Positions 1 through 8,709 of a DNA stretch of 64,000 nucleotides are shown one piece after another; position 1 is the first letter of the stretch, and each line of letters begins with the position of its first letter. The stretch is from Thermoproteota archaeon (GTDB lineage Archaea; Thermoproteota; Thermoprotei; Gearchaeales; Gearchaeaceae), in contig JAJPJK010000001.1 in assembly GCA_021324265.1 (NCBI GenBank), forward strand, positions 1 to 64,000, in the 5' to 3' direction. Under the pieces are notes generated by a model. That model made no database searches and was not told where the DNA came from. It was given only the letters and a program-made list of their open reading frames with translations. The position numbers and the translations under genes are program-made.

Positions 1-246
1 TATCGCATGACCATGGCATCTATAAGTTGTGACGACCAAATCTTCCCTCCTTAAGTTCATGCAAACTCCTGTAGCAACGGCTTCCTGACCCAAGTATAGA
101 TGTGCTGGCCCTATCAAGATGCCTCTTATCAAAAATAATTCTTCGATCTTTTCCTCAAACTTCCTTATTTCTAGCATCTTTCTTAAAGGCAATATAGGAT
201 CGTCCACATCTTCAAGCGTGCTATGTTCTATAGCCCGAATTGCCAT
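1..246 (-). CDS. Pyruvate/2-oxoacid dehydrogenase E1 component, alpha subunit (N-terminal part, runs off window)
   Basis: The minus strand from the ATG at 246 reads 82 codons without a stop to the window edge. The peptide contains GPAHLYLGQEAVATGV and then TTYRCHGHAI, the hallmark start of the thiamine-diphosphate-binding E1-alpha fold (family consensus TYRGHGHA). E1-alpha works with E1-beta, E2 and E3 to decarboxylate pyruvate, acetoin or branched 2-oxoacids; the substrate cannot be told from this fragment. The Cys in TYRCHGHA replaces the usual Gly. The family is recognised with good confidence. The start is less sure, because a second Met lies at codon 24, but 20-odd residues before the conserved helix is normal. 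Confidence 0.8.
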   Translation of the reverse strand, partial: MAIRAIEHSTLEDVDDPILPLRKMLEIRKFEEKIEELFLIRGILIGPAHLYLGQEAVATGVCMNLRREDLVVTTYRCHGHAI

Positions 247-318
247 GTGATAATAAAATCTTGGGCAGATATATCTCTAAGAAAAAATAAAAGAAGATTC
301 TCTGATTAATTAAAGGAG

Positions 319-420
319 GCGGGGGTTCCCGAGCCAGGACAAAGGGGCAGGTCCCGAAAAGGGTGCCATACTTAAGATCCTGTGCGAAGAGCTTCGTGGG
401 TTCAAATCCCACCCCCCGCA
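319..420 (+). tRNA. tRNA-Leu (anticodon UAA) with an 18-nt intron
   Basis: Acceptor GCGGGGG (319-325) pairs with CCCCCGC (413-419), discriminator A420; no CCA is encoded. The D arm is CCC/GGG, the long variable arm folds as CGAAG/CTTCG-like (385-395), and the T arm is GTGGG-TTCAAAT-CCCAC. Removing 352-369 gives a perfect anticodon stem-loop: CAGGA, loop CTTAAGA, TCCTG, with anticodon TAA. The class II variable arm and the anticodon both say leucine. The gene lies between the E1-alpha gene, divergent from it, and glgB. Confidence 0.93.
352..369 (+). other. tRNA intron (bulge-helix-bulge), non-canonical position 30/31
   Basis: GGCA (346-349) pairs with TGCC (364-367) as a 4-bp central helix. 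It is flanked by 3-nt bulges GGT (350-352) and ATA (368-370). The inner stem is CCC/GGG with loop GAAAA. The archaeal splicing endonuclease cuts such bulges after the second base, which releases exactly 352-369 and restores the anticodon stem. The intron sits between tRNA positions 30 and 31, not at the canonical 37/38 site. Confidence 0.85.
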
Positions 421-561
421 ATGAATTATTGAATTTTGATGTTCAGCCCATTTTAGTCATAAAACATCTCATACAAATGTAAGTCCGAATCGATTGTAGT
501 AACCCTCATCCCCAACATGTGAGAAAATCAGGTAGATATGACCACGAAATGATTTTTAGTT

Positions 562-2478
562 CTACTTTTCGACTTTGAAATATAGACAGGCTAAAGGAGG
601 CAATGTTGCAGAAATAGAATATGGTCTATTATGAAAAGGAATGCTATCCGAATATATCCCTCCAAAGTTCCCCCATCCACTTCCGCCATATTCATGTGCG
701 TCTGTATTGAGGATTTCCTTCCAGTATCCATTTTTCGGAACACCTATTCTGTATTTTTCCCTCGGAACAGGAGTGCAGTTGCAAACAACTAAGATATTTG
801 CCTCATCCTCCAAGTCTTTCCTCAAAAAGCTTATGATGCTTTTTTCCCAATCGCTAAAATCTATCCACTCAAATCCTTTGTAACTGAAATCTGTTTCATA
901 CAACGCCTTCTCTTCTCTATATATTTTGTTCAGATCCTTTAGGAGTGTTTGAATCCCCCTATGTTCTGATCTATCCAATAAAAACCAATCTAGTTCTGTT
1001 TCGTGGTCCCATTCCCTCCTCTGTGCTATTTCGCCTCCCATGAAAAGCAGCTTCTTTCCTGGGTGTGCATACATGTATGCATATAGCAATCTCAGATTAG
1101 CGAACTTTTGCCAGTCATCACCTGGCATTTTCTCCAATAGCGAGCGTTTACCATGTACAACTTCGTCATGTGAAAGTGGTAGGATAAAGTTTTCTGAGAA
1201 TGCATACCATATACTAAAAGTAAGCTGATTGTGATGGTATTTTCTGTATATCGGATCCTTTGAGAAATAATCCAGTACATCATGCATCCAGCCCATATTC
1301 CACTTCATCCCAAAACCAAGGCCTCCAATATGGACTGGTCTCGATACCATTGGCCATGCAGTCGATTCCTCAGCTATTGTCTGAACATCTGGATAGTTTT
1401 TGTATACTGCAGCATTGAGCTCTCTTATGAAGGAGATTGCTTCGAGATTTTCCTTCCCGCCGTATATATTGGGGATCCATTCGCCATTCCTTCTTGAATA
1501 ATCTAAGTAGAGCATCGATGCAACAGCATCAATTCTAAGACCATCTGCATGATACTTATCGAGCCAAAAAAGTGCGCTGCTTATTAAAAAGGATCTCACT
1601 TCATTCTTACCATAGTCAAATATGTAACTGTTCCAATCTGGATGGTATCGCTTCCTCCAATCCTCATATTCATACAGATAGCTGCCATCGAAGTAAGCTA
1701 GACCATGACCATCTGTTGGGAAGTGAGATGGAACCCAATCTAGTATTACGCCTATATCATTGTTATGAAGTGTATCGATTAGATACATGAATTCTTCAGG
1801 CTTTCCGTATCTACTAGTAGGGCAAAAGTAGCCAGTTATTTGGTAGCCCCAACTTCCATAAAAAGGATGTTCCATTACTGGTAAGAACTCTACATGTGTG
1901 AAGCCCATATCTTTGACATATTCTGCAAGCTCGCTAGCAAGCTCGGTATAGCTCATGAATTCATTGCCTTTCTTCCTTTTCCATGATCCAAGATGAACTT
2001 CATAAATTGAAATAGGCGCATTCAATGCATTCTTTTTACTTCTTTTCTCCATCCATTCCCGGTCTTTCCATTGATATTCCAATGACCATATTATCGACGC
2101 AGTATTGGGAGGCTTTTCGCTATAAATTGCGAAAGGATCTGCTTTATCCGCTTGATAGTAATCCGAAACTATTCTGTACTTGTATCTATCTCCTAACCTC
2201 GCTTCTTCTATGAAACCCTCCCAGATTCCTGATCCATCGTTTCTCTTGAAAAGCATGTGCTTATTTGGATTCCATCCATTGAAGTCTCCAATTACAGCAA
2301 CTCTCTTAGCATTGGGGGCCCAGACTGCGAAATAGCATCCCAATTTTCCTTCCAACTCTAGCAAATGTGCTCCGAATTTTTCATATAATCTGTAATGCCT
2401 ACCTTCCTTGAAGAGGTAAATATCGAAATCTGTGAACAATGAATATCTTTGAACGCTCATTTCTATCTTATGCTTCAA
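562..2478 (-). CDS. glgB: 1,4-alpha-glucan (glycogen) branching enzyme, GH13
   Basis: It transfers alpha-1,4-glucan segments to alpha-1,6 positions in glycogen, in the cytoplasm. The 638 residues hold an N-terminal CBM48 domain (about 44-130, [17 protein letters not shown]) followed by the GH13 barrel. Visible catalytic regions are [10 protein letters not shown] (~247-256), GLRIDAV with the nucleophile Asp317, AEEST (~369-373) with the acid/base Glu, and [10 protein letters not shown] with Asp438. The length fits bacterial-type GlgB. The start at 2478 gives [10 protein letters not shown]; a second ATG at 2460 is possible. The gene is divergent from the SHMT-like gene, with only 28 bp between them, so the two promoters overlap. 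No other glycogen gene lies in the window. Confidence 0.93.
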   Translation of the reverse strand: MKHKIEMSVQRYSLFTDFDIYLFKEGRHYRLYEKFGAHLLELEGKLGCYFAVWAPNAKRVAVIGDFNGWNPNKHMLFKRNDGSGIWEGFIEEARLGDRYKYRIVSDYYQADKADPFAIYSEKPPNTASIIWSLEYQWKDREWMEKRSKKNALNAPISIYEVHLGSWKRKKGNEFMSYTELASELAEYVKDMGFTHVEFLPVMEHPFYGSWGYQITGYFCPTSRYGKPEEFMYLIDTLHNNDIGVILDWVPSHFPTDGHGLAYFDGSYLYEYEDWRKRYHPDWNSYIFDYGKNEVRSFLISSALFWLDKYHADGLRIDAVASMLYLDYSRRNGEWIPNIYGGKENLEAISFIRELNAAVYKNYPDVQTIAEESTAWPMVSRPVHIGGLGFGMKWNMGWMHDVLDYFSKDPIYRKYHHNQLTFSIWYAFSENFILPLSHDEVVHGKRSLLEKMPGDDWQKFANLRLLYAYMYAHPGKKLLFMGGEIAQRREWDHETELDWFLLDRSEHRGIQTLLKDLNKIYREEKALYETDFSYKGFEWIDFSDWEKSIISFLRKDLEDEANILVVCNCTPVPREKYRIGVPKNGYWKEILNTDAHEYGGSGWGNFGGIYSDSIPFHNRPYSISATLPPLACLYFKVEK

Positions 2479-2506
2479 GTAATAAAGCCCAATGTAATAT
2501 AATATA

Positions 2507-3739
2507 ATGATGGTTCAAGAACTGGAATCGCTGCTCAATGCATTGAAGGGACACAAAGAAATGAGATTGAATAGCTCGCTCAATTTAATCAGTTCAGAAA
2601 ATATTTTAAGCAATGAAGTAAGGGCTTTGCTTGCTTTGGATTTTGCTGGAAGATATACTTCTCGCGATGGATTCTATCGAGGTTCCAAATATTTAGATGA
2701 GATAGAAAAAATAGGCATTGAAGTAGCGAAGCAAGTATTCAAGGCAGAGTATGCAGATCTAAGATCGCTTTCTGGCCATATCGCAACATTAGCTTTTATT
2801 TCTTCTCAGTTAAAAGCCGGTGAATTGATATTCTGTGTTTCTCCCAGCGATGGCGGATATCCTGGAATGGCTAAGGATGCACTTCCAAAGGTGTTGGGCA
2901 TTAAAGTTGAATATCTTCCTTTCGATAAGGAAAAATATGCAATAGATGTTGATTCGACAATAGAACTTGCAAAGAAGCTTAAGCCTAAGCTTATTATCAT
3001 AGATTTCAGCTTAATATTGAGGAGACAGCCTGTAAGAGAGCTCTTCGATAAGCTAAATGGGTTTACAAAGATCGCCTATGATGGTTCACATGTACTAGGT
3101 CTTATTGGGGGCGGAGAATTTCAAGACCCGCTGAGGGAAGGAGCGATAGCGCTTTATGGTTCTACACATAAAAGCTTTTTTGGCCCACAGGGTGGCATAA
3201 TATTAGCAGAAAAGCAAGTAGGCGAGGAAATTGATGCGCTTATATATCCCTCGATCGTTGATAATGCTCATTGGAACAGGATTGCTGCTTTAACACTTGC
3301 ATTGCTAGAACTCAAGGAGTTCGGAAGAGAATATGCTAAGCAAGTGATAAGGAATTCAAAGGCTCTGGCCAAGTCATTGAAGGAGCTTGGGTTACCAATC
3401 AAGGGTCCCGAGGACATTCTTACAGAAACCCATCAGGTTTATCTCAATTTCGATGAACCTTTCATGAATGTAGCCTTTGCTAGAGAGCTAGAAAGGGCAA
3501 ACATAATTACAGACTCTGCGATAAGGCTGGGAACGAATGAAGTTACTAGATTGGGGATGAGGGAGCAAGAAATGGAAAGAATTGCTGAATTAATCCATAG
3601 TGTGTATAGGAAAGAAAATTTAGAAAATATAAAAAGATCTGTGAGCAGATTAAGGAGCGATTTCGATGAGGTTCAATATAGGTTTAGTGATCTAAACTTA
3701 GAATCGCTACTTGATTTGATTTTTAAGAATGGATCATAG
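2507..3739 (+). CDS. Serine hydroxymethyltransferase-like PLP-dependent enzyme
   Basis: This is a fold-type I PLP enzyme of 410 residues resembling [16 protein letters not shown] (~24-35) matches the SHMT opening motif. The PLP ring and lysine regions are visible as [11 protein letters not shown] (Asp192, His195) and [13 protein letters not shown] (Schiff-base Lys222). The canonical SHMT signatures NKYAEGYPG and PHSGSQAN are replaced by [21 protein letters not shown] and RSLSGHIAT. The protein may therefore be a divergent GlyA or a paralogue acting on another beta-hydroxy amino acid; this is unresolved. The start is ATGATG at 2507/2510. The 3' end overlaps the next gene by 11 bp, which suggests cotranscription. 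Confidence 0.72.
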   Translation: MMVQELESLLNALKGHKEMRLNSSLNLISSENILSNEVRALLALDFAGRYTSRDGFYRGSKYLDEIEKIGIEVAKQVFKAEYADLRSLSGHIATLAFISSQLKAGELIFCVSPSDGGYPGMAKDALPKVLGIKVEYLPFDKEKYAIDVDSTIELAKKLKPKLIIIDFSLILRRQPVRELFDKLNGFTKIAYDGSHVLGLIGGGEFQDPLREGAIALYGSTHKSFFGPQGGIILAEKQVGEEIDALIYPSIVDNAHWNRIAALTLALLELKEFGREYAKQVIRNSKALAKSLKELGLPIKGPEDILTETHQVYLNFDEPFMNVAFARELERANIITDSAIRLGTNEVTRLGMREQEMERIAELIHSVYRKENLENIKRSVSRLRSDFDEVQYRFSDLNLESLLDLIFKNGS

Positions 3740-4160
3740 ATTCCTTATTTTAGCTCTAATATTGGTATTATTGGTAGCTATTTTCGCTATCAGTTTACCC
3801 ATGTGGCAGATGCATATGCAGATGATGGGCTTCTATTTCCCGATGTATGGTTTCCTGATCTTGGCTACGATCTTTTCACTTTTGATTGTTTTCTTTGCAT
3901 TTTATATCATGAAACCATCCGAAACTGTTTCAAAAAAAGCACACTACGTTTATCCTCTCACAAATGAAGAAATGGCGGTTGTGAACTTTTTAAAAAATAA
4001 GGATTATCGTAGCACTCAAAAGGAAATTCAGATCCACTTCAATTTCTCAAAGGTTAAGGCTCATAGGATATTGAGAAGCCTTGAATCTAAAGGCGTAATT
4101 ATAAGGACTAAAAGGGGCAGAGAAATGCTTGTTGTACTGAAGAGGGAAGAAGTTTCTTGA
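3729..4160 (+). CDS. Membrane-anchored winged helix-turn-helix protein
   Basis: A 143-residue protein. Two hydrophobic segments (about 5-25 and 37-57) are joined by a short loop rich in Met and His (MWQMHMQMMGFYFPM). A cytosolic winged-helix domain follows (about 77-140, with STQKEIQIHFNFSKVKAHRI as the helix-turn-helix and GVIIRTKRGR as the wing). The layout is that of archaeal one-component membrane regulators, with an outside or in-membrane sensor and a DNA-binding tail. The Met/His-rich loop could bind a soft metal such as copper (inference). It overlaps the upstream gene and is followed 72 bp later by another Met/His-rich small protein, which supports a shared role. Confidence 0.7.
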   Translation: MDHRFLILALILVLLVAIFAISLPMWQMHMQMMGFYFPMYGFLILATIFSLLIVFFAFYIMKPSETVSKKAHYVYPLTNEEMAVVNFLKNKDYRSTQKEIQIHFNFSKVKAHRILRSLESKGVIIRTKRGREMLVVLKREEVS

Positions 4161-4232
4161 TTTGCCTGAAACCATCTAGAAGGAAAGTTTCAGTAAATAC
4201 AAAAATTAAAGTAAGATGAAGACAAACTCGAA

Positions 4233-4460
4233 ATGGAAAGAAATTTAATCCTTGGTTTGCTGATAGGCGTTCTAGTGAGCATTTCTGTACTTAGCCTTCT
4301 AGGAATTGCTGTGAACGCGTATTACGGCAATATGATGTGGAATAATCAAATGATGGGTCCACATGGTGGGTATGATCACAACAATGCGATGCAGCACATG
4401 CATGATGAATGTGAAGATATGATGAACGAATATACGAATTCTACAACTCATATAGATTAA
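4233..4460 (+). CDS. Small exported or membrane-anchored Met/His-rich protein
   Basis: A 75-residue protein. It has a hydrophobic N-terminal segment (about 5-28), which is either a signal peptide or an anchor. The tail is dominated by Met, His, Asn and acidic residues (for example NMMWNNQMMGPHGGYDHN and MQHMHDECEDMM). Such composition is typical of periplasmic or extracellular copper/silver-binding peptides, but no family is recognised. It lies directly after the membrane winged-helix gene. A T7 run follows the stop. Confidence 0.6.
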   Translation: MERNLILGLLIGVLVSISVLSLLGIAVNAYYGNMMWNNQMMGPHGGYDHNNAMQHMHDECEDMMNEYTNSTTHID

Positions 4461-4467
4461 TTTTTTT
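4461..4467 (+). terminator. Oligo-T tract after the Met/His-rich gene
   Basis: Seven T residues directly follow the stop codon. Archaeal RNA polymerase commonly terminates at T runs on the non-template strand. The luciferase-like gene starts only 9 bases later, so termination may be partial. Confidence 0.3.
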
Positions 4468-4475
4468 ATTATTTT

Positions 4476-5339
4476 ATGTCTAGAAATGTCTTCTTTGCCA
4501 TTCAACTTTGGGGTCATGAAATCGATAGGGTATTTAAAGAAATTGAAGATTTAGGTTATGATGCAGCATATTACGGCGACGGTCCTTTTGATTGGCTTCT
4601 AGATTGCTATTCTGTCTTAGGGTATGCCATTGCTTTAACGAATCGCATTAAATTGGGTCCAGCTGTTACTTATCTTGAAGGCAGTTACAGACATCCAGTT
4701 GCTGTCATGAAAGCGCTGTTTACGCTGGCAAGGATAAGTAAAGGAAGATTCGAGGCAAGATTAGGCTTCATAAGGAATGAAGCTGAGCAATTCTGGTCTA
4801 AGTATGGGATTCGGATCAAAGATATGGAAGAAAGGATAAAAAATTTCGAGGAAGCAGTGAAGATGGTTAGAGAAATAATGGAGAAGGGTAAATCAAAAGC
4901 AGCTAACGTAGAGATTTCGAATTTTGTTCCAGTTGCTAAATTTCCTATATGCATCGCTGCTATGGGTAAAAAGACCATCCCAATAGCTTTGAAATATGCA
5001 GATATCTGGGAATTATCATACGTAACACCTGAGAAGCTTAGAGAATTGCTCGATAGATATAAGAAGGCTAACATAGAGATTTCCATAGAACTTGATGTAA
5101 TAATAGCAAAGGATCATGAAAGCTTCAGGAGAAAGTACTCAGAATATCTGAACATGAGGAGTTCAAAAGCAGAGGAGAGTTTTAGACTTTCAGCTATTGC
5201 TGGAACGCCTGACCAATGCATAAAGAAAATACAACAGTATCTAGATCTAGGCATTAAACGTTTCACGCTAGCTTTCAATGAATATCCTGCAATGGATGGA
5301 ATAGAAGTATTCAGCAGAGAGGTGCTGCCCAGTTTTTAA
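4476..5339 (+). CDS. Luciferase-like (LLM family) oxidoreductase, probably F420-dependent
   Basis: A 287-residue TIM-barrel flavin/F420 oxidoreductase of the luciferase-like family. It is recognised from the N-terminal strand with EIEDLGYDAAYYGD (~22-35), NRIKLGPAVTYLEGSYRHP and the helix ISKGRFEARLGF. The conserved C-terminal IAGTPDQCIKKIQQYLDLGI is also typical. It is shorter than the usual ~330 residues. In archaea such proteins normally use coenzyme F420; the substrate is unknown. Its stop TAA abuts the ATG of the DUF488 gene, so the two are almost certainly cotranscribed. Confidence 0.75.
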   Translation: MSRNVFFAIQLWGHEIDRVFKEIEDLGYDAAYYGDGPFDWLLDCYSVLGYAIALTNRIKLGPAVTYLEGSYRHPVAVMKALFTLARISKGRFEARLGFIRNEAEQFWSKYGIRIKDMEERIKNFEEAVKMVREIMEKGKSKAANVEISNFVPVAKFPICIAAMGKKTIPIALKYADIWELSYVTPEKLRELLDRYKKANIEISIELDVIIAKDHESFRRKYSEYLNMRSSKAEESFRLSAIAGTPDQCIKKIQQYLDLGIKRFTLAFNEYPAMDGIEVFSREVLPSF

Positions 5340-5876
5340 ATGGATTCTAAGCTTGAGCTATTCACGATAGGTCATTCAAATAGGCACATTGAGAATTTCT
5401 TAGATTTGCTCAAAAAATATGAAATAGAAATCCTTGTAGATATTCGGCGATGGCCATCAAGCTCAAAGTTCCCTCATTTCAATCGAGATAATTTACGTGT
5501 TTCTTTAGAAAGTTTAGGCATGAAATATATGTGGATTGAAAGTCTTGGAGGTTTCAGGAAGTTTGGAAGGGATGTAAATGAAGAGGGTATTGCTAAATGC
5601 TTTAAAGGGGAGAGCTTCAGAGCTTATGCAACATACATGCTTCGAAGTGAAGAAGTTAGAAGAATTCTTAATGCGCTCATGGATCTTTCAAGAGAGCATG
5701 AATTGGTCTTGATGTGTGCAGAGAAATTCCCATAGAATTGTCATAGAAAAATACTCGCTGACTGGTTCATTAGCAAGGGCTTTGAAGTTTTGCATATTAT
5801 AGACTTTGATAGGGTGCTTATTCATAAGCTAACAGATTGCGCTAAAATCATCAACGGTTCGCTCACATATGTATAG
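5340..5876 (+). pseudogene. DUF488 family protein interrupted by an in-frame TAG
   Basis: The first 131 codons encode a clear DUF488 domain (FTIGHSNR near the start, VDIRRWPSS, then LMCAEKFP). A TAG stands at 5733-5735. Reading on in the same frame gives NCHRKILADWFISKGFEVLHIID and ends at a TAG at 5874-5876. The stop thus sits inside the conserved CAE-x-x-P-x-x-CHR motif, and one base change (GAG to TAG) would explain it. DUF488 function is not established. Other genes here use TAG as a normal stop, so a nonsense mutation or sequencing error is more likely than recoding. The gene directly follows the luciferase-like gene. Confidence 0.75.
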
Positions 5877-6893
5877 CTATGCAAAGAATCCATTCCGAGC
5901 CTTCTGCATGATCTCGGGAGCATAATGGCATGCTGAAAAGTGACCCTTTCCCAAGTCTATTAAAGGTGGTTCTTCTACTCTGCACTTTTCAGTAGCAAAG
6001 GGGCATCTAGGATGGAATCTGCAACCACTTGGAGGATTCTTTGGATCGGGTATTTCGCCTTTTATTTTGATGCCTTTTATCTTCGTTTTTATTGAAGGGA
6101 TGGAAGATAGAAGAGCTATCGTGTAAGGATGGGCAGGAGTATTTACAATGTCTTCGAGAAGCCCTAGCTCTACCAATTTCCCCAAATACATCACGCCCAT
6201 GCGCTTTGCTATGATAGACGCAACACTTATATCATGGGTTATGAACATCATTGCAGTATTCAATTCCTTTCTAAAGTTCTCAAGTAGCTCAAGTATAGAG
6301 ATCCTCAAAGATACATCGATCATTGAAACAGGCTCATCTGCTACAACGAAGCTGGGCTTTAAGATCATTGCCCTGGCAATTGCAATCCTTTGTCTTTGTC
6401 CACCACTAAGCTGATGCGGATACTTGTTAGCGAAGTTTTCTGAAGGTATTAGCCCTATCCTTTCTAGCATACCTTTAGCTTGTCTTCTAGCTTCATCTCC
6501 GTCACAGATCTCATGTTCTATGAGTGGTTCTGAAATTATGTCTATGATCTTCATCCTTGGATTCAGTGAGGCATATGGATCTTGATAGATCATTTGCATA
6601 TACTTTCTCATCCTCCTTAATCGCTCACCTTTGAGGAAAGTGATGTCTTGATTATTGAACAAAATCCTCCCATCTGTTGGGTCTAATAGCTTGAGCATGA
6701 GCTTACCCATCGTAGTCTTTCCGCTTCCAGATTCCCCTACAAGTGCAAAAGTTTCGCCCTTGTTTATTGTCAAGCTAACGCCATCTACAGCTCTTACGAA
6801 TAAATTCCCCCCTCTTATGCGTTCTAGGAAGGACTGCTCTACAGGAAAATATTTTTTTAAGCCCTCTGCTCTAATTATCTCTTCCATTTTCAT
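5877..6893 (-). CDS. Oligopeptide/dipeptide ABC transporter, ATP-binding protein (OppF/DppF type)
   Basis: ATPase subunit powering peptide import at the cytoplasmic face. Counted from a TTG at 6914, Walker A is GESGSGKTT (~60-68), the signature LSGGQRQR (~169-176) and Walker B VVADEP (~190-195). The C-terminal oligopeptide-ABC tail has GCRFHPRCPF and further Cys residues. I place the start at the ATG at 6893 (another lies at 6887); the longer reading to 6914 would need a TTG. The gene is last in a five-gene operon and overlaps the OppD gene by 23 bp. Its stop abuts the stop of the convergent DUF488 reading frame. Confidence 0.92.
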   Translation of the reverse strand: MKMEEIIRAEGLKKYFPVEQSFLERIRGGNLFVRAVDGVSLTINKGETFALVGESGSGKTTMGKLMLKLLDPTDGRILFNNQDITFLKGERLRRMRKYMQMIYQDPYASLNPRMKIIDIISEPLIEHEICDGDEARRQAKGMLERIGLIPSENFANKYPHQLSGGQRQRIAIARAMILKPSFVVADEPVSMIDVSLRISILELLENFRKELNTAMMFITHDISVASIIAKRMGVMYLGKLVELGLLEDIVNTPAHPYTIALLSSIPSIKTKIKGIKIKGEIPDPKNPPSGCRFHPRCPFATEKCRVEEPPLIDLGKGHFSACHYAPEIMQKARNGFFA

Positions 6894-7845
6894 CGCTATA
6901 AAGCCAGCAAGCAACCTTTCTTCCCTTCAAGCTAATGAGCGGTGGCTCTTTTTCTTTGCATATTTCCATAGCAAATCTGCATCTCTCATGGAATCTGCAT
7001 CCCTTAGGTGGATTGGCGAGATCTGGAGGATTACCAGGTATCGAGGTTACATTTTTTCTTTCCCAAATATCGGGAGTAGCTGCCATTAAGCCCTGCGTGT
7101 ATGGATGCATTGGCTCAGCTATGATTCTAGAAGTCTGTCCTTGCTCTACGATTTTTCCGGCATACATTATAGCGATTTCATCGCTTCTTTCGCTGGCCAG
7201 AGCAATATCATGCGTTATGAAGAATATCGACATGCCTTTCTTTATCAAGGATTGCAGTAAGTCCATTATCATGCTCTGGACCATAACATCCAGTGCCGTT
7301 GTCGGTTCATCGGCGATCAACAAAGAAGGTCTTAGAGCTATTGCAATGGCAATAGCTACCCTTTGTCTTTGTCCACCACTAAGCTGATGTGGGTAATAAT
7401 TATACCTGTCTTCTGTTAAACCTACTTCATTGAGGAGTTCCATGGCCCTTTCCTTTGCATCCTTCTTCTCTATTTTTAAGTGTTCTATTAGCACTTCTGA
7501 GATTTGGTCTCCTACACGCTCAAGGGGGTCAAGTGAAGTGAAAGGGTCTTGGAAAACAAATCCTATTCTATGGCCCCTTATTTTTCTGATATCCTCATCG
7601 CTCAAGCTCAAAAGATCCTTGTTCTCGAAGAATATATTGCCTGAAACTATTTTCCCCGGAGGCCTTACTAGCCTAGGTATCGCATGTGCAAGCGTGCTCT
7701 TTCCGCATCCTGATTCGCCCACTATGCTAAGGAATTGGTTTTTCCTTAGCTCTAGAGATACGTTGTCTACCGCCTTAACGATCCCTTTTGCAGTATAATA
7801 ATGAACCTTGAGTTCCTTTATTTTGAGTAGCTCTTCCCCGCTCAT
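6871..7845 (-). CDS. Oligopeptide/dipeptide ABC transporter, ATP-binding protein (OppD/DppD type)
   Basis: A 324-residue ABC ATPase partnering OppF. Walker A is GESGCGKS (~43-50), followed by QDPFTSLDP, the signature LSGGQRQR and Walker B LLIADEPTTALD. The C-terminal oligopeptide-transporter tail contains GCRFHERCRFAM with spaced Cys. The ATG at 7845 overlaps the stop of the upstream permease in an ATGA arrangement, which indicates translational coupling. Confidence 0.93.
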   Translation of the reverse strand: MSGEELLKIKELKVHYYTAKGIVKAVDNVSLELRKNQFLSIVGESGCGKSTLAHAIPRLVRPPGKIVSGNIFFENKDLLSLSDEDIRKIRGHRIGFVFQDPFTSLDPLERVGDQISEVLIEHLKIEKKDAKERAMELLNEVGLTEDRYNYYPHQLSGGQRQRVAIAIAIALRPSLLIADEPTTALDVMVQSMIMDLLQSLIKKGMSIFFITHDIALASERSDEIAIMYAGKIVEQGQTSRIIAEPMHPYTQGLMAATPDIWERKNVTSIPGNPPDLANPPKGCRFHERCRFAMEICKEKEPPLISLKGRKVACWLYSDENGRDN

Positions 7846-8708
7846 TTCCTAGGATTGTATATGTCTCCCAGTGCCTCGCCTATGAGTGCGAAGCCCAATG
7901 ATAATAGCACGACCATTAAACCTGGGAAGAAGCTAAGCCACCAATAGCCTGAAAGTAAGTAGTAACGGCCCATATAGAGATCGTATCCCCAGTCAGGTGT
8001 TGGAGGTACTACCGAATATCCAAGGAAGCTCAGTCCTGCTTCAGTAAGTATGGTATCTGCAGCGTTTATCGAAAAAATCACAACCAATGTTGGTAAAAGA
8101 TTGGGCATTATATGCTTGATCAGTATTGTCCTTGTCCTCGTTCCTGAAGCTATTGCAGCTTCAACGAAAAGCTGTGACTTTATCGAAAGCGTTTGGCCTC
8201 GAATCATCCTGAAGTAAGTAGGCACATATACAAAAGCAATGGAAATCGCGGTATTTAAAGGACTTGGCCCTAGCATAAGCGCTATTACTATAGCGAGCAA
8301 TAAGCTCGGAAAGGCGTATATGCTGTCCATGACGAAAGAAAGCACTCTATCCAGCGCACCCTTATAGAAACCAGATATCAACCCGATTGGTAAACCTATG
8401 GATATAGATAGTGCAGTCGAGAGAGCCAATATTATGAGTATTGTCCTAGTGCCATAAAGAATCCTTGAAAGCAAGTCTCTCCCTAAACTATCAGTACCCA
8501 ATGGATGCTCGGCAGACGGCGGCAAGAGAACATTGTATGAGCCCTTTGTTGGGTCATAAGGCGTCAAAATTGGCGCTGCTATAGCGATGAAGATGAAAGA
8601 AAGAACTATTGATAAACCACTTATCATGAAAGCAGTCCTCCAGCCAGCGAATCTTTTGCTAAGCCTAGATATAAGCCTTGAAAATAAACCATGGCTAGCA
8701 GGTTTCAT
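7842..8708 (-). CDS. Oligopeptide/dipeptide ABC transporter, permease (OppC/DppC type)
   Basis: A 288-residue inner permease with about six membrane segments. The N-terminal segment (~28-50) precedes the typical LTPYDPTKGS region and HPLGTDSLGRDLLSRILYG, a signature of the DppC group. The EAA loop is visible as EAAIASGTRTRTILIKHIMP. It pairs with the DppB-type permease to form the translocation pore. One base separates it from the upstream permease gene. Confidence 0.93.
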   Translation of the reverse strand: MKPASHGLFSRLISRLSKRFAGWRTAFMISGLSIVLSFIFIAIAAPILTPYDPTKGSYNVLLPPSAEHPLGTDSLGRDLLSRILYGTRTILIILALSTALSISIGLPIGLISGFYKGALDRVLSFVMDSIYAFPSLLLAIVIALMLGPSPLNTAISIAFVYVPTYFRMIRGQTLSIKSQLFVEAAIASGTRTRTILIKHIMPNLLPTLVVIFSINAADTILTEAGLSFLGYSVVPPTPDWGYDLYMGRYYLLSGYWWLSFFPGLMVVLLSLGFALIGEALGDIYNPRK

Positions 8709-8709
8709 C

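Noticed and set aside
221-421. 66-codon minus-strand frame across the tRNA
   Set aside because: It is the complement of the tRNA-Leu gene and its flanks; no homologous protein pattern.
5733-5735. TAG read as pyrrolysine
   Set aside because: TAG ends several other genes here (for example those ending at 3739, 21611 and 59921) and no pyl genes are in the window.
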